9,678 bases of DNA from Gammaproteobacteria bacterium (GTDB taxonomy: Bacteria > Pseudomonadota > Gammaproteobacteria > Steroidobacterales > Steroidobacteraceae): NCBI GenBank assembly GCA_003165495.1, contig PMMB01000070.1, positions 518 to 10,195 on the forward strand. Reading direction: 5' to 3'. Positions 1 to 7,805 of this stretch are shown here, one piece after another; the stretch's first letter is position 1; each line of letters starts with the position of its first letter. A program made the translations under genes and the position numbers. The notes under the pieces were generated by a model, which ran no database searches, was not told the DNA's origin, and saw nothing but the letters and a program-made list of their open reading frames with translations.

Positions 1-227
1 TCGTCCCTGCCCTGCAGCTGCGCGAGCAAGAGTTGCAATTGCTTTAAGGTAGGGTTCGCCGAACGCGAGTAAAAAAATCCCTCTCGTTCGCCGCGCAGGT
101 AGCGCAGAGTCTCGCCGGTATCGTCGAACGAAAACTTCACCGACTGGTAGATTGGCGCCACCAGAGGACGATTGTCCGAAGACATGGGAACGGCGGGCGG
201 ATGGTTCACCAGCGTGTTGTTCTTCAT
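1..227 (-). CDS. Cys/Met metabolism PLP-dependent enzyme (cystathionine gamma-synthase / sulfhydrylase family), N-terminal part
   Basis: Partial gene running off the left edge; 75 codons are visible. The translation contains APIYQSVKF (about residues 24-32) followed by RGEREGFFYSRSANPTLKQL. This is the N-terminal signature of the trans-sulfuration family (cystathionine gamma-synthase, O-succinylhomoserine sulfhydrylase, methionine gamma-lyase). Tyr53 and Arg55 correspond to the pair that binds the PLP phosphate of the neighbouring subunit, and NPT (58-60) is the usual conserved turn. The catalytic Lys lies outside the window, so the reaction cannot be assigned within the family. I chose the ATG at 225-227 because an in-frame TAA lies two codons upstream and the extra 14 residues (MKNNTLVNHPP...) fit the family N-terminus. 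An internal ATG at 183-185 is the alternative. No good Shine-Dalgarno sequence precedes the start. It is divergent from the large redox gene at 322. Confidence 0.85.
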   Translation of the reverse strand, partial: MKNNTLVNHPPAVPMSSDNRPLVAPIYQSVKFSFDDTGETLRYLRGEREGFFYSRSANPTLKQLQLLLAQLQGRD

Positions 228-321
228 AAATTACACGATAATGGAGCGAAGCCCGCATTGAAAGCACCCGACTCGACGGCGACGCGGGGTCGGCCGGGAT
301 ATTGTGTAAAATCCCGCGATT
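228..321. promoter_or_regulatory. Divergent intergenic region with inverted TATyGTGTAA pair
   Basis: This 94-bp gap separates two divergent start codons and must hold both promoters unless they lie inside coding sequence. It contains TTACACGATA (231-240) and TATTGTGTAA (300-309), which are reverse complements of each other with 9 of 10 matches. Each lies just upstream of the gene it faces. They could be weak sigma-70 -10 boxes (TATCGT and TATTGT, each 4 of 6 to consensus) or half-sites of a shared operator. No convincing -35 box sits at the right distance: on the minus strand the hexamer 17 bp upstream is TTTCAA. If TATCGT is a real -10 box, the minus-strand transcript would begin at or within a few bases of its ATG. 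The function is inferred; only the symmetry is seen directly. Confidence 0.35.
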
Positions 322-3300
322 ATGAACGCCGTCGCAGATTTGTCGCTCCAAGGCCACCGCCCCGAGGATCGAGAGCCGGAATCCCGTCTACGGGAAATTC
401 CCTACAACTACACCTCCCTGGCCGACCGCGAAATCGTCATCCGCCTGCTGGGCGAGGCCGCCTGGACAATGCTCGATGAGCTGCGCGCCGAGCGCCGTAC
501 CGGTCGTTCGGCGCGCATGCTGTACGAGGTCCTGGGCGATATCTGGGTCGTCGACCGCAACCCCTACCTGCAGGATGACCTGCTCGACAACCCGAAACGC
601 CGCAGGCAATTGATCGAGGCACTGCACCATCGTCTGCGTGAATTGGAAAAGCGCCGCGATACGGCCGATCAGGCGCGTGACGCCAAGGTCGGACAATTGC
701 TGCGCGCCGCCGGCGAGGCGGTGCAGCATTTCGAACGGCGTTTCGCGGAACTTGAGCAAATGCGTAAGCGGGCTCGGCGCTTATTTCTCAAACACACTCG
801 CGAGGACAATATTCGCTTCGATGCGTTCTCGAGAGTCGCGCACATCACCGATGCCACCGACTGGCGCGTCGAGTTGCCGTTTCTGGTGTTGGCGCCGGAT
901 ACCGAGGCGGAAACCGCCGCTCTGGTGCGCGCTTGCATCGAACTGGGATTGACCGTCATACCGCGCGGCGGCGGCACGGGCTACACCGGCGGCGCGGTAC
1001 CGCTGACGCCGTGGTCTGCGGTGATCAACACCGAAAAACTCGAGACCTTGGGCGCCGTGGAGACAATCGCATTGCCGGGCACCCCCATCGGCACCGCCAG
1101 TATTTTCTCGGCCGCGGGCGTCGTTACCAAGCGCGTGACCGAAGCGGCTGAGCGCGCCGGCTTCGTGTTTGCCGTGGACCCCACCTCGGCGGACGCCTCT
1201 TGCGTGGGCGGGAACATCGCCATGAACGCCGGCGGCAAAAAGGCCGTCCTGTGGGGAACGGCGGTCGACAACCTTGCGTGGTGGCGCATGGTCGACACGG
1301 AAGGCAACTGGCTCGAAGTCACCCGGTTGAATCACAATCTCGGCAAGATTCACGATGTACCGGTCGCCAGCTTCGGGCTGGTCTGGAAGGATGGGCGCGC
1401 CCATCCTGATCAGGCCAAGATCCTGCGCAGCGAACGGCTCAATATTGAAGGCGCCACATTTCGCAAGGTGGGACTCGGCAAGGACGTGACCGACAAGTTC
1501 TTGGGTGGATTGCCGGGGGTGCAGAAGGAAGGCTGCGACGGCCTGATTACCGCCGCGCGTTGGGTTCTGCATCGCAGCCCCGCGCACATCCGCACCGTGT
1601 GCTTGGAATTCTTCGGTCAGGCGCGCGATGCCATTCCCAGCATCCTCGAGATCACCCAATACCTCGAGTCGACCGCCAAGTCGAAGGGCGCCATTCTCGC
1701 CGGTCTCGAACATTTGGATGAGCGCTATCTACGCGCCGTCGGCTACAGCACCAAATCGAAGCGAGGCGCGCTGCCGAAGATGGTGTTGCTCGGGGATATC
1801 GTCGGCGACGACGAGCCACAAGTCGCCGCGGCGACTTCACAGGTCGTGCGTCTTGCCAATGCCCGCGCGGGCGAGGGCTTCATCGCCGTGAACGCCGAGG
1901 GGCGCCGCAAGTTCTGGCTCGACCGCGCTCGAACCGCCGCGATCGCCAAGCACACCAACGCATTCAAGATCAACGAGGACGTCGTGATTCCCCTCGACCG
2001 TTTGGGTGAGTACACCGACGCCATCGAACGAATCAATATCGAACTGTCGATCCGCAACAAACTCGAACTGCTCGACGCCCTGGATGACTATTTCTCGGGC
2101 GAAATCAAACCGGGCAAGACCGCGGACGTCGATTTGGGCCGCAGGGCGGAAGCCCACCGGCTTCTGGCACGCGTGCGCGGACGCTGGCAGTACCTTCTCG
2201 GCGCCATGGATACGCCGTTGCACGCGGCGAGGGCAACCTTGGACGCGCTCCAGATCGCTCAACCCGCCGATGCCTCGGGAAGCATTTTCGATCGACTGCA
2301 GGACCGCAGCATTCGTGTGAGCTGGAAAAGCGAAGTGCTCCTGGGCCTAACGCGCATTTTCGTCGGCGTGGCGTTCACGCAGGTACTCGCCGAGTGCGAA
2401 GCCGTGCACAAGCGAGTGCTACAGGGTCGCGTATTCGTCGCCCTGCACATGCATGCCGGCGACGGCAACGTACACACCAATATCCCGGTGAATTCCGACA
2501 ACTACGCCATGCTGCACACCGCCAACCGCGCGGTGGCGCGGATCATGCAAATCGCCCGCAATCTCAACGGCGTGATTTCCGGGGAACACGGGATTGGCAT
2601 CACTAAACTCGAGTTCCTGACCGAGGCGGAACTCGCTTCGTTTCGCGCCTATAAGCAACGAGTCGATCCGCAAGGTCGCTTCAACAAGCATAAATTGATG
2701 CCGGACAGTGATCTTCGCCGCGCTTACACGCCGAGCTTCGGATTGCTGGGACATGAGTCCTTGATCATGCAGCAATCGGACATCAGCACGATTTCCGATG
2801 CCATCAAGGACTGCTTGCGCTGCGGCAAGTGCAAACCGGTCTGTGCGACCCATGTGCCGCGGGCCAATTTGCTGTATTCGCCGCGGGACAAGATTCTGGC
2901 GACCTCCCTGCTGATCGAGGCGTTTCTCTACGAAGAGCAGACGCGCCGCGGCGTCTCAATCCAGCACTGGGACGAACTGTCGGATGTGGCCGATCATTGC
3001 ACGGTCTGTCACAAATGCGAGTCGCCCTGCCCGGTCGACATCGATTTCGGCGACGTCTCCATGGCCATGCGCGATCTGCTGCGACGCATGGGCAAGAAGC
3101 GGTTCAATCCAGGGACCGCCGCGTCCATGTTTTTCTTGAACGCCACCAATCCGGAAACCATCAAGCTGACCCGCAAGGTGATGATCGACTGGGGGTACAA
3201 AGCGCAACGAATGGCGAACCGCGCTCTCAAACCTCTCGCCAAGGCGCAGACCAAGCGTCCGCCGGCCACGGAAGGAAGGCCGCCGATCAAGGAACAGGTC

Positions 3301-4224
3301 ATCCACTTCGTCAACAAGCGCATGCCGGGCGGACTGCCGAAGAAGACCGCACGCGCATTGCTCGATATCGAAGACCGTAATTACGTGCCCATCATCCGCG
3401 ATCCGCGCCGGACGACCAGCGAATCCGAAGCGGTGTTTTATTTCCCGGGGTGCGGTTCCGAGCGCCTGTTCTCACAGGTGGGCCTCGCGACTCAGGCTAT
3501 GTTGTGGCACGTGGGCGTCCAGACGGTGCTGCCGCCGGGCTACCTGTGCTGCGGTTATCCACAGCGCGGCGCCGGCGAATTCGACAAGGCCGAAAAGATC
3601 ATCACCGACAACCGCGTGCTGTTCCACCGCGTCGCAAATACGTTGAATTACCTCGACATCAAGACGGTGGTGGTGAGCTGCGGCACCTGCTTCGATCAAC
3701 TCCAGGGGTACAAGTTCGAGGAGATTTTTCCCGGCTGCAAGATCATGGACATCCACGAATTCCTCATGGAGAAAGGTGTACGGCTCGAGAACGTCACCGG
3801 CGTGCGTTACATGTATCACGACCCGTGTCACTCGCCAATGAAGAAGCACGACCCGCTCACTGTCGTGAACACGCTGATGAACAGCGCACAGAACGGGCAG
3901 ATCACTACGAACGGCCGGTGTTGCGGCGAGTCCGGCACGCTCGCAGTCACCCGGCCGGATATATCGACACAGGTGCGCTTTCGCAAAGAAGAAGAGGTAC
4001 GCAGCGCAGTGGATGAAATCCGTGCGAGCGGTCATCGCGGCGAAGTCAAGATCCTGACGTCCTGCCCCTCCTGCTTGCAAGGCCTGAAGCGCTTCAACGA
4101 CGACACGGACACGGACGCCGACTACATCGTGATCGAGATTGCCAAGAATTTGTTGGGACCGGACTGGTTACCGCAGTACGTGCAGCGCGCTAATACGGGA
4201 GGCATTGAAAGGGTGCTGGTGTGA
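322..4224 (+). CDS. DUF3683-type FAD-linked oxidoreductase fused to Fe-S and double CCG domains (D-2-hydroxyacid dehydrogenase-like)
   Basis: Encodes 1300 residues. Domains in order: a DUF3683-like N-terminus (about 20-150); a PCMH-type FAD-binding domain (about 180-330) with PRGGGTGYTGG (214-224) and VGGNIAMNAGG (295-305); an FAD-oxidase C-terminal-like domain (about 400-795); a ferredoxin segment with CLRCGKCKPVC (831-841) and CTVCHKCESPCP (893-904), enough for two [4Fe-4S] clusters; and two CCG domains. The CCG cysteines are FPGCG (1041-1045), LCCG (1075-1078) and SCGTC (1119-1123), then HDPCH (1166-1170), CCGESG (1200-1205) and SCPSC (1247-1251). HAGDGNVH (711-718) and GEHGIG (754-759) supply the metal ligands His711, His718 and Glu755 and the catalytic His756 known from D-2-hydroxyglutarate dehydrogenase and GlcD relatives. 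It is therefore probably a membrane-associated or cytoplasmic oxidase of a 2-hydroxyacid passing electrons through Fe-S centres to quinone; the substrate is unknown. An in-frame TAA at 307-309 makes 322 the earliest start. No clear ribosome binding site is visible. No signal peptide. Confidence 0.93.
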   Translation: MNAVADLSLQGHRPEDREPESRLREIPYNYTSLADREIVIRLLGEAAWTMLDELRAERRTGRSARMLYEVLGDIWVVDRNPYLQDDLLDNPKRRRQLIEALHHRLRELEKRRDTADQARDAKVGQLLRAAGEAVQHFERRFAELEQMRKRARRLFLKHTREDNIRFDAFSRVAHITDATDWRVELPFLVLAPDTEAETAALVRACIELGLTVIPRGGGTGYTGGAVPLTPWSAVINTEKLETLGAVETIALPGTPIGTASIFSAAGVVTKRVTEAAERAGFVFAVDPTSADASCVGGNIAMNAGGKKAVLWGTAVDNLAWWRMVDTEGNWLEVTRLNHNLGKIHDVPVASFGLVWKDGRAHPDQAKILRSERLNIEGATFRKVGLGKDVTDKFLGGLPGVQKEGCDGLITAARWVLHRSPAHIRTVCLEFFGQARDAIPSILEITQYLESTAKSKGAILAGLEHLDERYLRAVGYSTKSKRGALPKMVLLGDIVGDDEPQVAAATSQVVRLANARAGEGFIAVNAEGRRKFWLDRARTAAIAKHTNAFKINEDVVIPLDRLGEYTDAIERINIELSIRNKLELLDALDDYFSGEIKPGKTADVDLGRRAEAHRLLARVRGRWQYLLGAMDTPLHAARATLDALQIAQPADASGSIFDRLQDRSIRVSWKSEVLLGLTRIFVGVAFTQVLAECEAVHKRVLQGRVFVALHMHAGDGNVHTNIPVNSDNYAMLHTANRAVARIMQIARNLNGVISGEHGIGITKLEFLTEAELASFRAYKQRVDPQGRFNKHKLMPDSDLRRAYTPSFGLLGHESLIMQQSDISTISDAIKDCLRCGKCKPVCATHVPRANLLYSPRDKILATSLLIEAFLYEEQTRRGVSIQHWDELSDVADHCTVCHKCESPCPVDIDFGDVSMAMRDLLRRMGKKRFNPGTAASMFFLNATNPETIKLTRKVMIDWGYKAQRMANRALKPLAKAQTKRPPATEGRPPIKEQVIHFVNKRMPGGLPKKTARALLDIEDRNYVPIIRDPRRTTSESEAVFYFPGCGSERLFSQVGLATQAMLWHVGVQTVLPPGYLCCGYPQRGAGEFDKAEKIITDNRVLFHRVANTLNYLDIKTVVVSCGTCFDQLQGYKFEEIFPGCKIMDIHEFLMEKGVRLENVTGVRYMYHDPCHSPMKKHDPLTVVNTLMNSAQNGQITTNGRCCGESGTLAVTRPDISTQVRFRKEEEVRSAVDEIRASGHRGEVKILTSCPSCLQGLKRFNDDTDTDADYIVIEIAKNLLGPDWLPQYVQRANTGGIERVLV

Positions 4225-4238
4225 CTGGCGTTGAGCGG

Positions 4239-4976
4239 TCATGGTTTTGCAGTCCGCAGGCAGCTGCGCAACTCAGCCTCGGTGTGGGGCAGCAGCGCCG
4301 CCCTCACGGCCCGGGTCCAGATCACATAGCCCGCTCGGGTCATGTGCAAATTGTCCGGACCGAAGAGGTCTTTGGGTTTACCGTTTTCGAGCATCGGTGC
4401 GACGACGTCGATGTAATGTAGATCGGAGCGCCTAGCGGCACGTGCGCGTATGGCATCGTTGACCCGGCTCTGAAGGGAAAATTCTGCAAGGCGCAACTTT
4501 GAAGGCTTGAGCGAGATGAAATACACCGGCGTCTTCCCCAGCACCTGCGTCTTACGCGCCATAAACGCATCGAAATCCGCCACGACACCGTCAACCGATT
4601 TTCCCGCGTCAATATCGTTCTCACCAGCGTAAAAGACGATCGCGCGGGGCCGATAAGGAGCGACGATCGCATCGAACCAGCGGTTCACGTACTCGATGTG
4701 CGAGCCGCCGAAGCCGCGATTAATGATCGGCATCGGCGCCATATCGGCGGCCAGACTATCCTTCCACTTCACGATGCTCGACGAGCCGACGAAAAGCACT
4801 TGACAGGCTGCTGGCGGTGCAGCCCGATCGGCTTCTACAAAGCGATCGACTTGCGCCGCGAGTTCCTGCTCCAGAGTTGAGTTGGCGCTTGGGGGTGTTT
4901 GGGCCACCGCGCCGGCCGTATATAGCCCTAGCGCGAACGCCCATAAAGCAAGCTGAATTGCCCTAAAGATGACCAT
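4239..4976 (-). CDS. Secreted SGNH/GDSL-family hydrolase
   Basis: Encodes 245 residues. A signal peptide is plain: a short N-terminus, a hydrophobic stretch (about 4-22) and a probable cleavage site AVA|Q near residue 25, so the enzyme acts in the periplasm or outside. All SGNH blocks are present: FVGSSSI (62-68) with Ser66 as the likely nucleophile, NRGFGG (86-91) for block II, GEND (118-121) with Asn120 in block III, and DNLH (208-211) giving catalytic Asp208 and His211. The GSS form replaces the classical GDS, as in many bacterial members of the family. The family hydrolyses ester bonds of lipids, acylated sugars or similar; the substrate here cannot be told. An earlier in-frame ATG at 5021 would overlap the peptidase gene by 44 bp and bury the signal peptide. 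I prefer the ATG at 4974-4976, one base after the upstream TGA, which suggests coupling. It ends 14 bp from the convergent redox gene. Confidence 0.9.
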   Translation of the reverse strand: MVIFRAIQLALWAFALGLYTAGAVAQTPPSANSTLEQELAAQVDRFVEADRAAPPAACQVLFVGSSSIVKWKDSLAADMAPMPIINRGFGGSHIEYVNRWFDAIVAPYRPRAIVFYAGENDIDAGKSVDGVVADFDAFMARKTQVLGKTPVYFISLKPSKLRLAEFSLQSRVNDAIRARAARRSDLHYIDVVAPMLENGKPKDLFGPDNLHMTRAGYVIWTRAVRAALLPHTEAELRSCLRTAKP

Positions 4977-4977
4977 C

Positions 4978-6651
4978 TCAGTTGCCGAGATTGCTGGTAC
5001 GGCGAATGAACCCCGCGACATTCTCGTGCAGCAACTTCAGCGACGAGTCCTTGGCGTAGACCATATGGCCCGAGTCGTAGAACTTGTACTCGATATTGGC
5101 CTGTAGGCTCGCTGGAATCGGCAGATGATGCATCTCATAGACCCCTTGATAGAAGGGAGTCGCGAGGTCGAAATACCCGGCGTTCAATTGAACTTTTAAG
5201 TTCGGGTTAATCTTCATCGCATTCGCGAGGTCTGGCATGACGTTGGAGCCTTGGCGCGAAGACGCCGGCTGCTGAGTCTGCCCCGGTAGCTGGTGCTGGA
5301 AATTCCAGGTCATAAAGATCGAGACGCTCGGCTTGAAGATCTTGCCCTCCCCGTAGTGCAGATCCTTGCGCGCGTAATCGTTGAATGCGGAGACATAAGC
5401 CGAACTGAGTGCTGAGGCCTGCGGGTCGTAGTCGGCGCGCTGGCTCAGGGGATCGATAACGGGGCCGGAAAACCGGCTATCGAGCCGCCCGGTCGTCATG
5501 CCATCCTCGCCCCGCAGGTTCTGGCGAAATTCACCGCCGTCGATTCGCAGGTCCGCCTTGAGGATGTACTCGACGGAGAGCCCCGTGTATTGGTGGAGCT
5601 TGTCGGCGATTGCGCCGCGCTCCGCGGCGCCAAGGTCGGACCCGGCCGCGAGCGCGCGGGCATAGTCTCCCATGGCGAATTTCTCGACTTCAGCAAGCAA
5701 GGCTTCGAGATCCTTGTGCTCACCCGGCAGCTTCTGATGGTACCAAGCGGTGGCGGCATACGTCGGCAGCACGGTCTGGTAGGGCAGGTCGATGCCGGGA
5801 TTGCCCGTCGGCCGATCGGGGCTTAGATCGAAGTTGAGAATTTGCGAGAGCAGGATTACCCCGTTGAAATCGATCGAGCGGTCCGCTTCGAGCTGATTGA
5901 CGAGCACCGCGGAACGCGGCGTACCGTAACTTTCGCCAAACAAATATTTGGGCGAATTCCAGCGGCCGTACTTCGACAGGAACTGGGAAATAAATTCTGC
6001 GAAAGCATAGGCATCTTGATCGACGCCGAAGAACGACTTCTCCTTGTCTTTGCCGGCGATGCGGCTGAAGCCCGTGCCGGGTGCGTCGATGAAGACTAGG
6101 TCGGTTGCGTCGAGCAGGCTCGAACTATTGTTGACAACGGAATACGGTGCAGCGGGCGTGTGTGCGTCGGTCGCCGTGACTATGCGGCGAGGCCCGAAGG
6201 CACCCATATGCAACCACAGTGTCGCGGAGCCGGGACCGCCATTGTAGAAAAATGTCACCGGCCGGGCGCCGCCGCCGCTTTTGAAATAAGCGACGTAGAA
6301 CATCGAGGCTTCGGCGTTCGGATTCTTGGCTTCGGCGCCGTCCTCCGCGGGCGCTGAGCTTCCCTTGTCGGCCTTGGGATCGCGCGGAACGTCGTCCCAG
6401 CCCTTCGGATGCACAACGAAGGTTCCCGCAATCGCCTGATAGGCAATCGCCTGGCCGCCGATGGTGACGGTGCCGGTGCTGCTCGTCGCCTCGGGCTTGA
6501 AGGGCTCGAACTTGCCGCCATCCGGCTTCTCCAAGTCGCCATCCGGCTTCTTGTCCGGAATGTTCGGTGTGCCGGCCGCCGCCGCCAAAGACGCGAACGC
6601 AGTCATTACCAAGGCCGCTACCACGTCAGCCTGAATTCTGAATCGCATCAT
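4978..6651 (-). CDS. Secreted S10-family serine carboxypeptidase
   Basis: Encodes 557 residues. The N-terminus is a signal peptide (basic MMRFR, hydrophobic about 10-26, AAA|G-like cleavage), so the protein is exported. The S10 landmarks are complete: oxyanion-hole segment YNGGPGS (136-142), DAPGTGFS (189-196), nucleophile elbow GESYGTPR (239-246) with Ser241, then GYFDLATP (492-499) with Asp495 and YDSGHMVY (525-532) with His529, which together make the Ser-Asp-His triad. The family removes C-terminal residues from peptides, usually at acidic pH, and some members act as acyltransferases. Length and order agree with a full, intact enzyme. The ATG at 6649-6651 overlaps the aminotransferase stop in ATGA. 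A second ATG follows directly, and GGGAG (6657-6661) serves either one. The segment after the signal peptide is rich in Lys, Pro, Asp and Gly and contains a small tandem repeat. The downstream SGNH hydrolase starts one base after its stop. Confidence 0.92.
   Translation of the reverse strand: MMRFRIQADVVAALVMTAFASLAAAAGTPNIPDKKPDGDLEKPDGGKFEPFKPEATSSTGTVTIGGQAIAYQAIAGTFVVHPKGWDDVPRDPKADKGSSAPAEDGAEAKNPNAEASMFYVAYFKSGGGARPVTFFYNGGPGSATLWLHMGAFGPRRIVTATDAHTPAAPYSVVNNSSSLLDATDLVFIDAPGTGFSRIAGKDKEKSFFGVDQDAYAFAEFISQFLSKYGRWNSPKYLFGESYGTPRSAVLVNQLEADRSIDFNGVILLSQILNFDLSPDRPTGNPGIDLPYQTVLPTYAATAWYHQKLPGEHKDLEALLAEVEKFAMGDYARALAAGSDLGAAERGAIADKLHQYTGLSVEYILKADLRIDGGEFRQNLRGEDGMTTGRLDSRFSGPVIDPLSQRADYDPQASALSSAYVSAFNDYARKDLHYGEGKIFKPSVSIFMTWNFQHQLPGQTQQPASSRQGSNVMPDLANAMKINPNLKVQLNAGYFDLATPFYQGVYEMHHLPIPASLQANIEYKFYDSGHMVYAKDSSLKLLHENVAGFIRRTSNLGN
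6517..6551 (-). repeat. Two 14-bp direct repeats with 21-bp period inside the peptidase gene
   Basis: GCCATCCGGCTTCT occurs at 6517-6530 and again at 6538-6551, an exact in-frame repeat of seven-codon period. It encodes KKPDGDL then EKPDGGK (residues 34-47) in the linker between the signal peptide and the S10 catalytic domain. It probably arose by slippage and may vary in copy number between strains. Confidence 0.75.
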
Positions 6652-7805
6652 GATTTCTCCCAGGAATTATGTCTCTCATTCAATTGATTGAGGTCGAACC
6701 ATTTGCGCAGCGCCGCGACGCCCGTCGGAACGTGCGAGCGGCCGAACCCAACCCGTAAGCAATTATCAGGCACCGGGCCGAGTTCCGATCGGTAGATGCT
6801 CGAAGGCAGGAAAAGAACACCCGATTCCTCGACCAGCCGGCGCGTAAATTCTTCAACACCCCCCGCGCCTTTGTAACGGATGAAGCCGACGCAGCCGCCA
6901 TCCGGCACGCGCCAATCGAATAGATGGCTGTAGTCGGCAAAGAACGCGTTCAGGACGGCGAGATTGTCGCGAACGATTTTGCGGTTCCTGTCGAGGATCT
7001 TCTCTCGCGCCTTGAGCGCGATTCGCGCCAGCACCTCGGAAGGCGCCGAGTTGCAGATCGACAGGAAATGCTTGAATCGTTCGAATCGCACGAGCATCGC
7101 GCGGTCCTTGCAGGCCAGCCAGCCGATTCTGAGTCCAGGAAGTCCATAGGCTTTCGACATCACGTTGAGCGAAACGGCACGCTCATAGACATCGACTGCC
7201 TGAGGCAACCGGAGACCCGGATCGCGTTCGATCAATCGGTAGACCTCGTCGCTAAAGAGCCAGATGCCGCGACTGCGGCAGATCTCGACGATCGCATCGA
7301 AGATTGCGCGCGGGATAATCTTTCCGGTGGGATTGTTGGGGAAGTTAATCGAGATCAGCTTCGTATTGGACCGTATCGCGGAGTGCAGCAGATCTAGATC
7401 GAGATCCCAATTGCGCTCGATATCGAGAGGTACGCCGGTGACTTCGCAGATGCTGAGAGGCACCGTCTCGGCGGCCTGGTAGTTCGGCGTAATGACGATG
7501 GCATGATCGCCGGCGTTGAGCAGCACCTGCATGGCAGCATAGATCGCTTCCTCGGCGCCCGCGAAGCAGAGAAGGTGTTCGGGCCCCACGGTGTCGTATG
7601 TCTGCGCGATCTCGGCGCGCAGCGCCGGCGCACCGAAGGTCTCCGTGTAGCCGAGACTGACTCCGTCGTAGGCAGCTCGATCCTCCGGGCTCGCAAGCGC
7701 GCGCAGTTCCGCGAGCGTCATGTTTTCGCCGTCCGACCCAGCAAGGTTGTACTTGGCGGCGAACTCCCACTTCGAGAAGTAGACCTCGAGCGCGAAATCC
7801 CTCAT
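6648..7805 (-). CDS. Class I/II PLP-dependent aminotransferase
   Basis: Encodes 385 residues from the ATG at 7803-7805. Fold type I aminotransferase motifs are all there: NNPTG (157-161) near the PLP ring, SDEVY (185-189) with Asp186 and Tyr189, SKAYGLPGLRIGW (217-229) with Lys218 as the Schiff-base lysine and Arg226 as a phosphate ligand, and NCLRVGFG (348-355) with Arg351, equivalent to the Arg that binds the substrate alpha-carboxylate. It is cytoplasmic, with no signal peptide. The substrate cannot be read from sequence; Arg351 argues for an alpha-amino acid rather than a diamine. It lies in a probable operon downstream of polyamine permeases, and its stop overlaps the S10 peptidase start in ATGA. 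An upstream in-frame ATG at 7847 would add 14 Cys/Arg-rich residues unlike the family and has no ribosome binding site, so I rejected it. The chosen start overlaps the stop of a small ORF. Confidence 0.9.
   Translation of the reverse strand: MRDFALEVYFSKWEFAAKYNLAGSDGENMTLAELRALASPEDRAAYDGVSLGYTETFGAPALRAEIAQTYDTVGPEHLLCFAGAEEAIYAAMQVLLNAGDHAIVITPNYQAAETVPLSICEVTGVPLDIERNWDLDLDLLHSAIRSNTKLISINFPNNPTGKIIPRAIFDAIVEICRSRGIWLFSDEVYRLIERDPGLRLPQAVDVYERAVSLNVMSKAYGLPGLRIGWLACKDRAMLVRFERFKHFLSICNSAPSEVLARIALKAREKILDRNRKIVRDNLAVLNAFFADYSHLFDWRVPDGGCVGFIRYKGAGGVEEFTRRLVEESGVLFLPSSIYRSELGPVPDNCLRVGFGRSHVPTGVAALRKWFDLNQLNERHNSWEKS
6657..6661 (-). promoter_or_regulatory. Ribosome binding site for the S10 peptidase
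   Basis: GGGAG on the minus strand lies 5 nt from the ATG at 6651 and 8 nt from the ATG at 6648. It is embedded in the last codons of the aminotransferase. It supports reinitiation at the ATGA overlap, though it does not decide between the two adjacent ATGs. Confidence 0.6.

Noticed and set aside
71..77. Suspected frameshift in the 7-base A run within the left-edge PLP enzyme
   Set aside because: Counting seven A's, the minus-strand codons read GGA TTT TTT TAC and continue in frame into YSRSANPT, so the gene is intact as far as visible.
781..1713. 310-codon minus-strand ORF inside the redox gene
   Set aside because: It has no recognisable motif and lies opposite a coding frame with intact FAD-binding motifs. 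Long antisense frames are expected in GC-rich coding DNA.
3472..4080. 202-codon minus-strand ORF opposite the CCG domains
   Set aside because: It is opposite well-conserved Cys motifs in the plus frame and shows no family signature of its own.
4977..5021. Longer start of the SGNH hydrolase at 5021
   Set aside because: It would put 15 residues before a clean signal peptide and overlap the peptidase gene by 44 bp. The ATG at 4976 directly after the peptidase stop is better.
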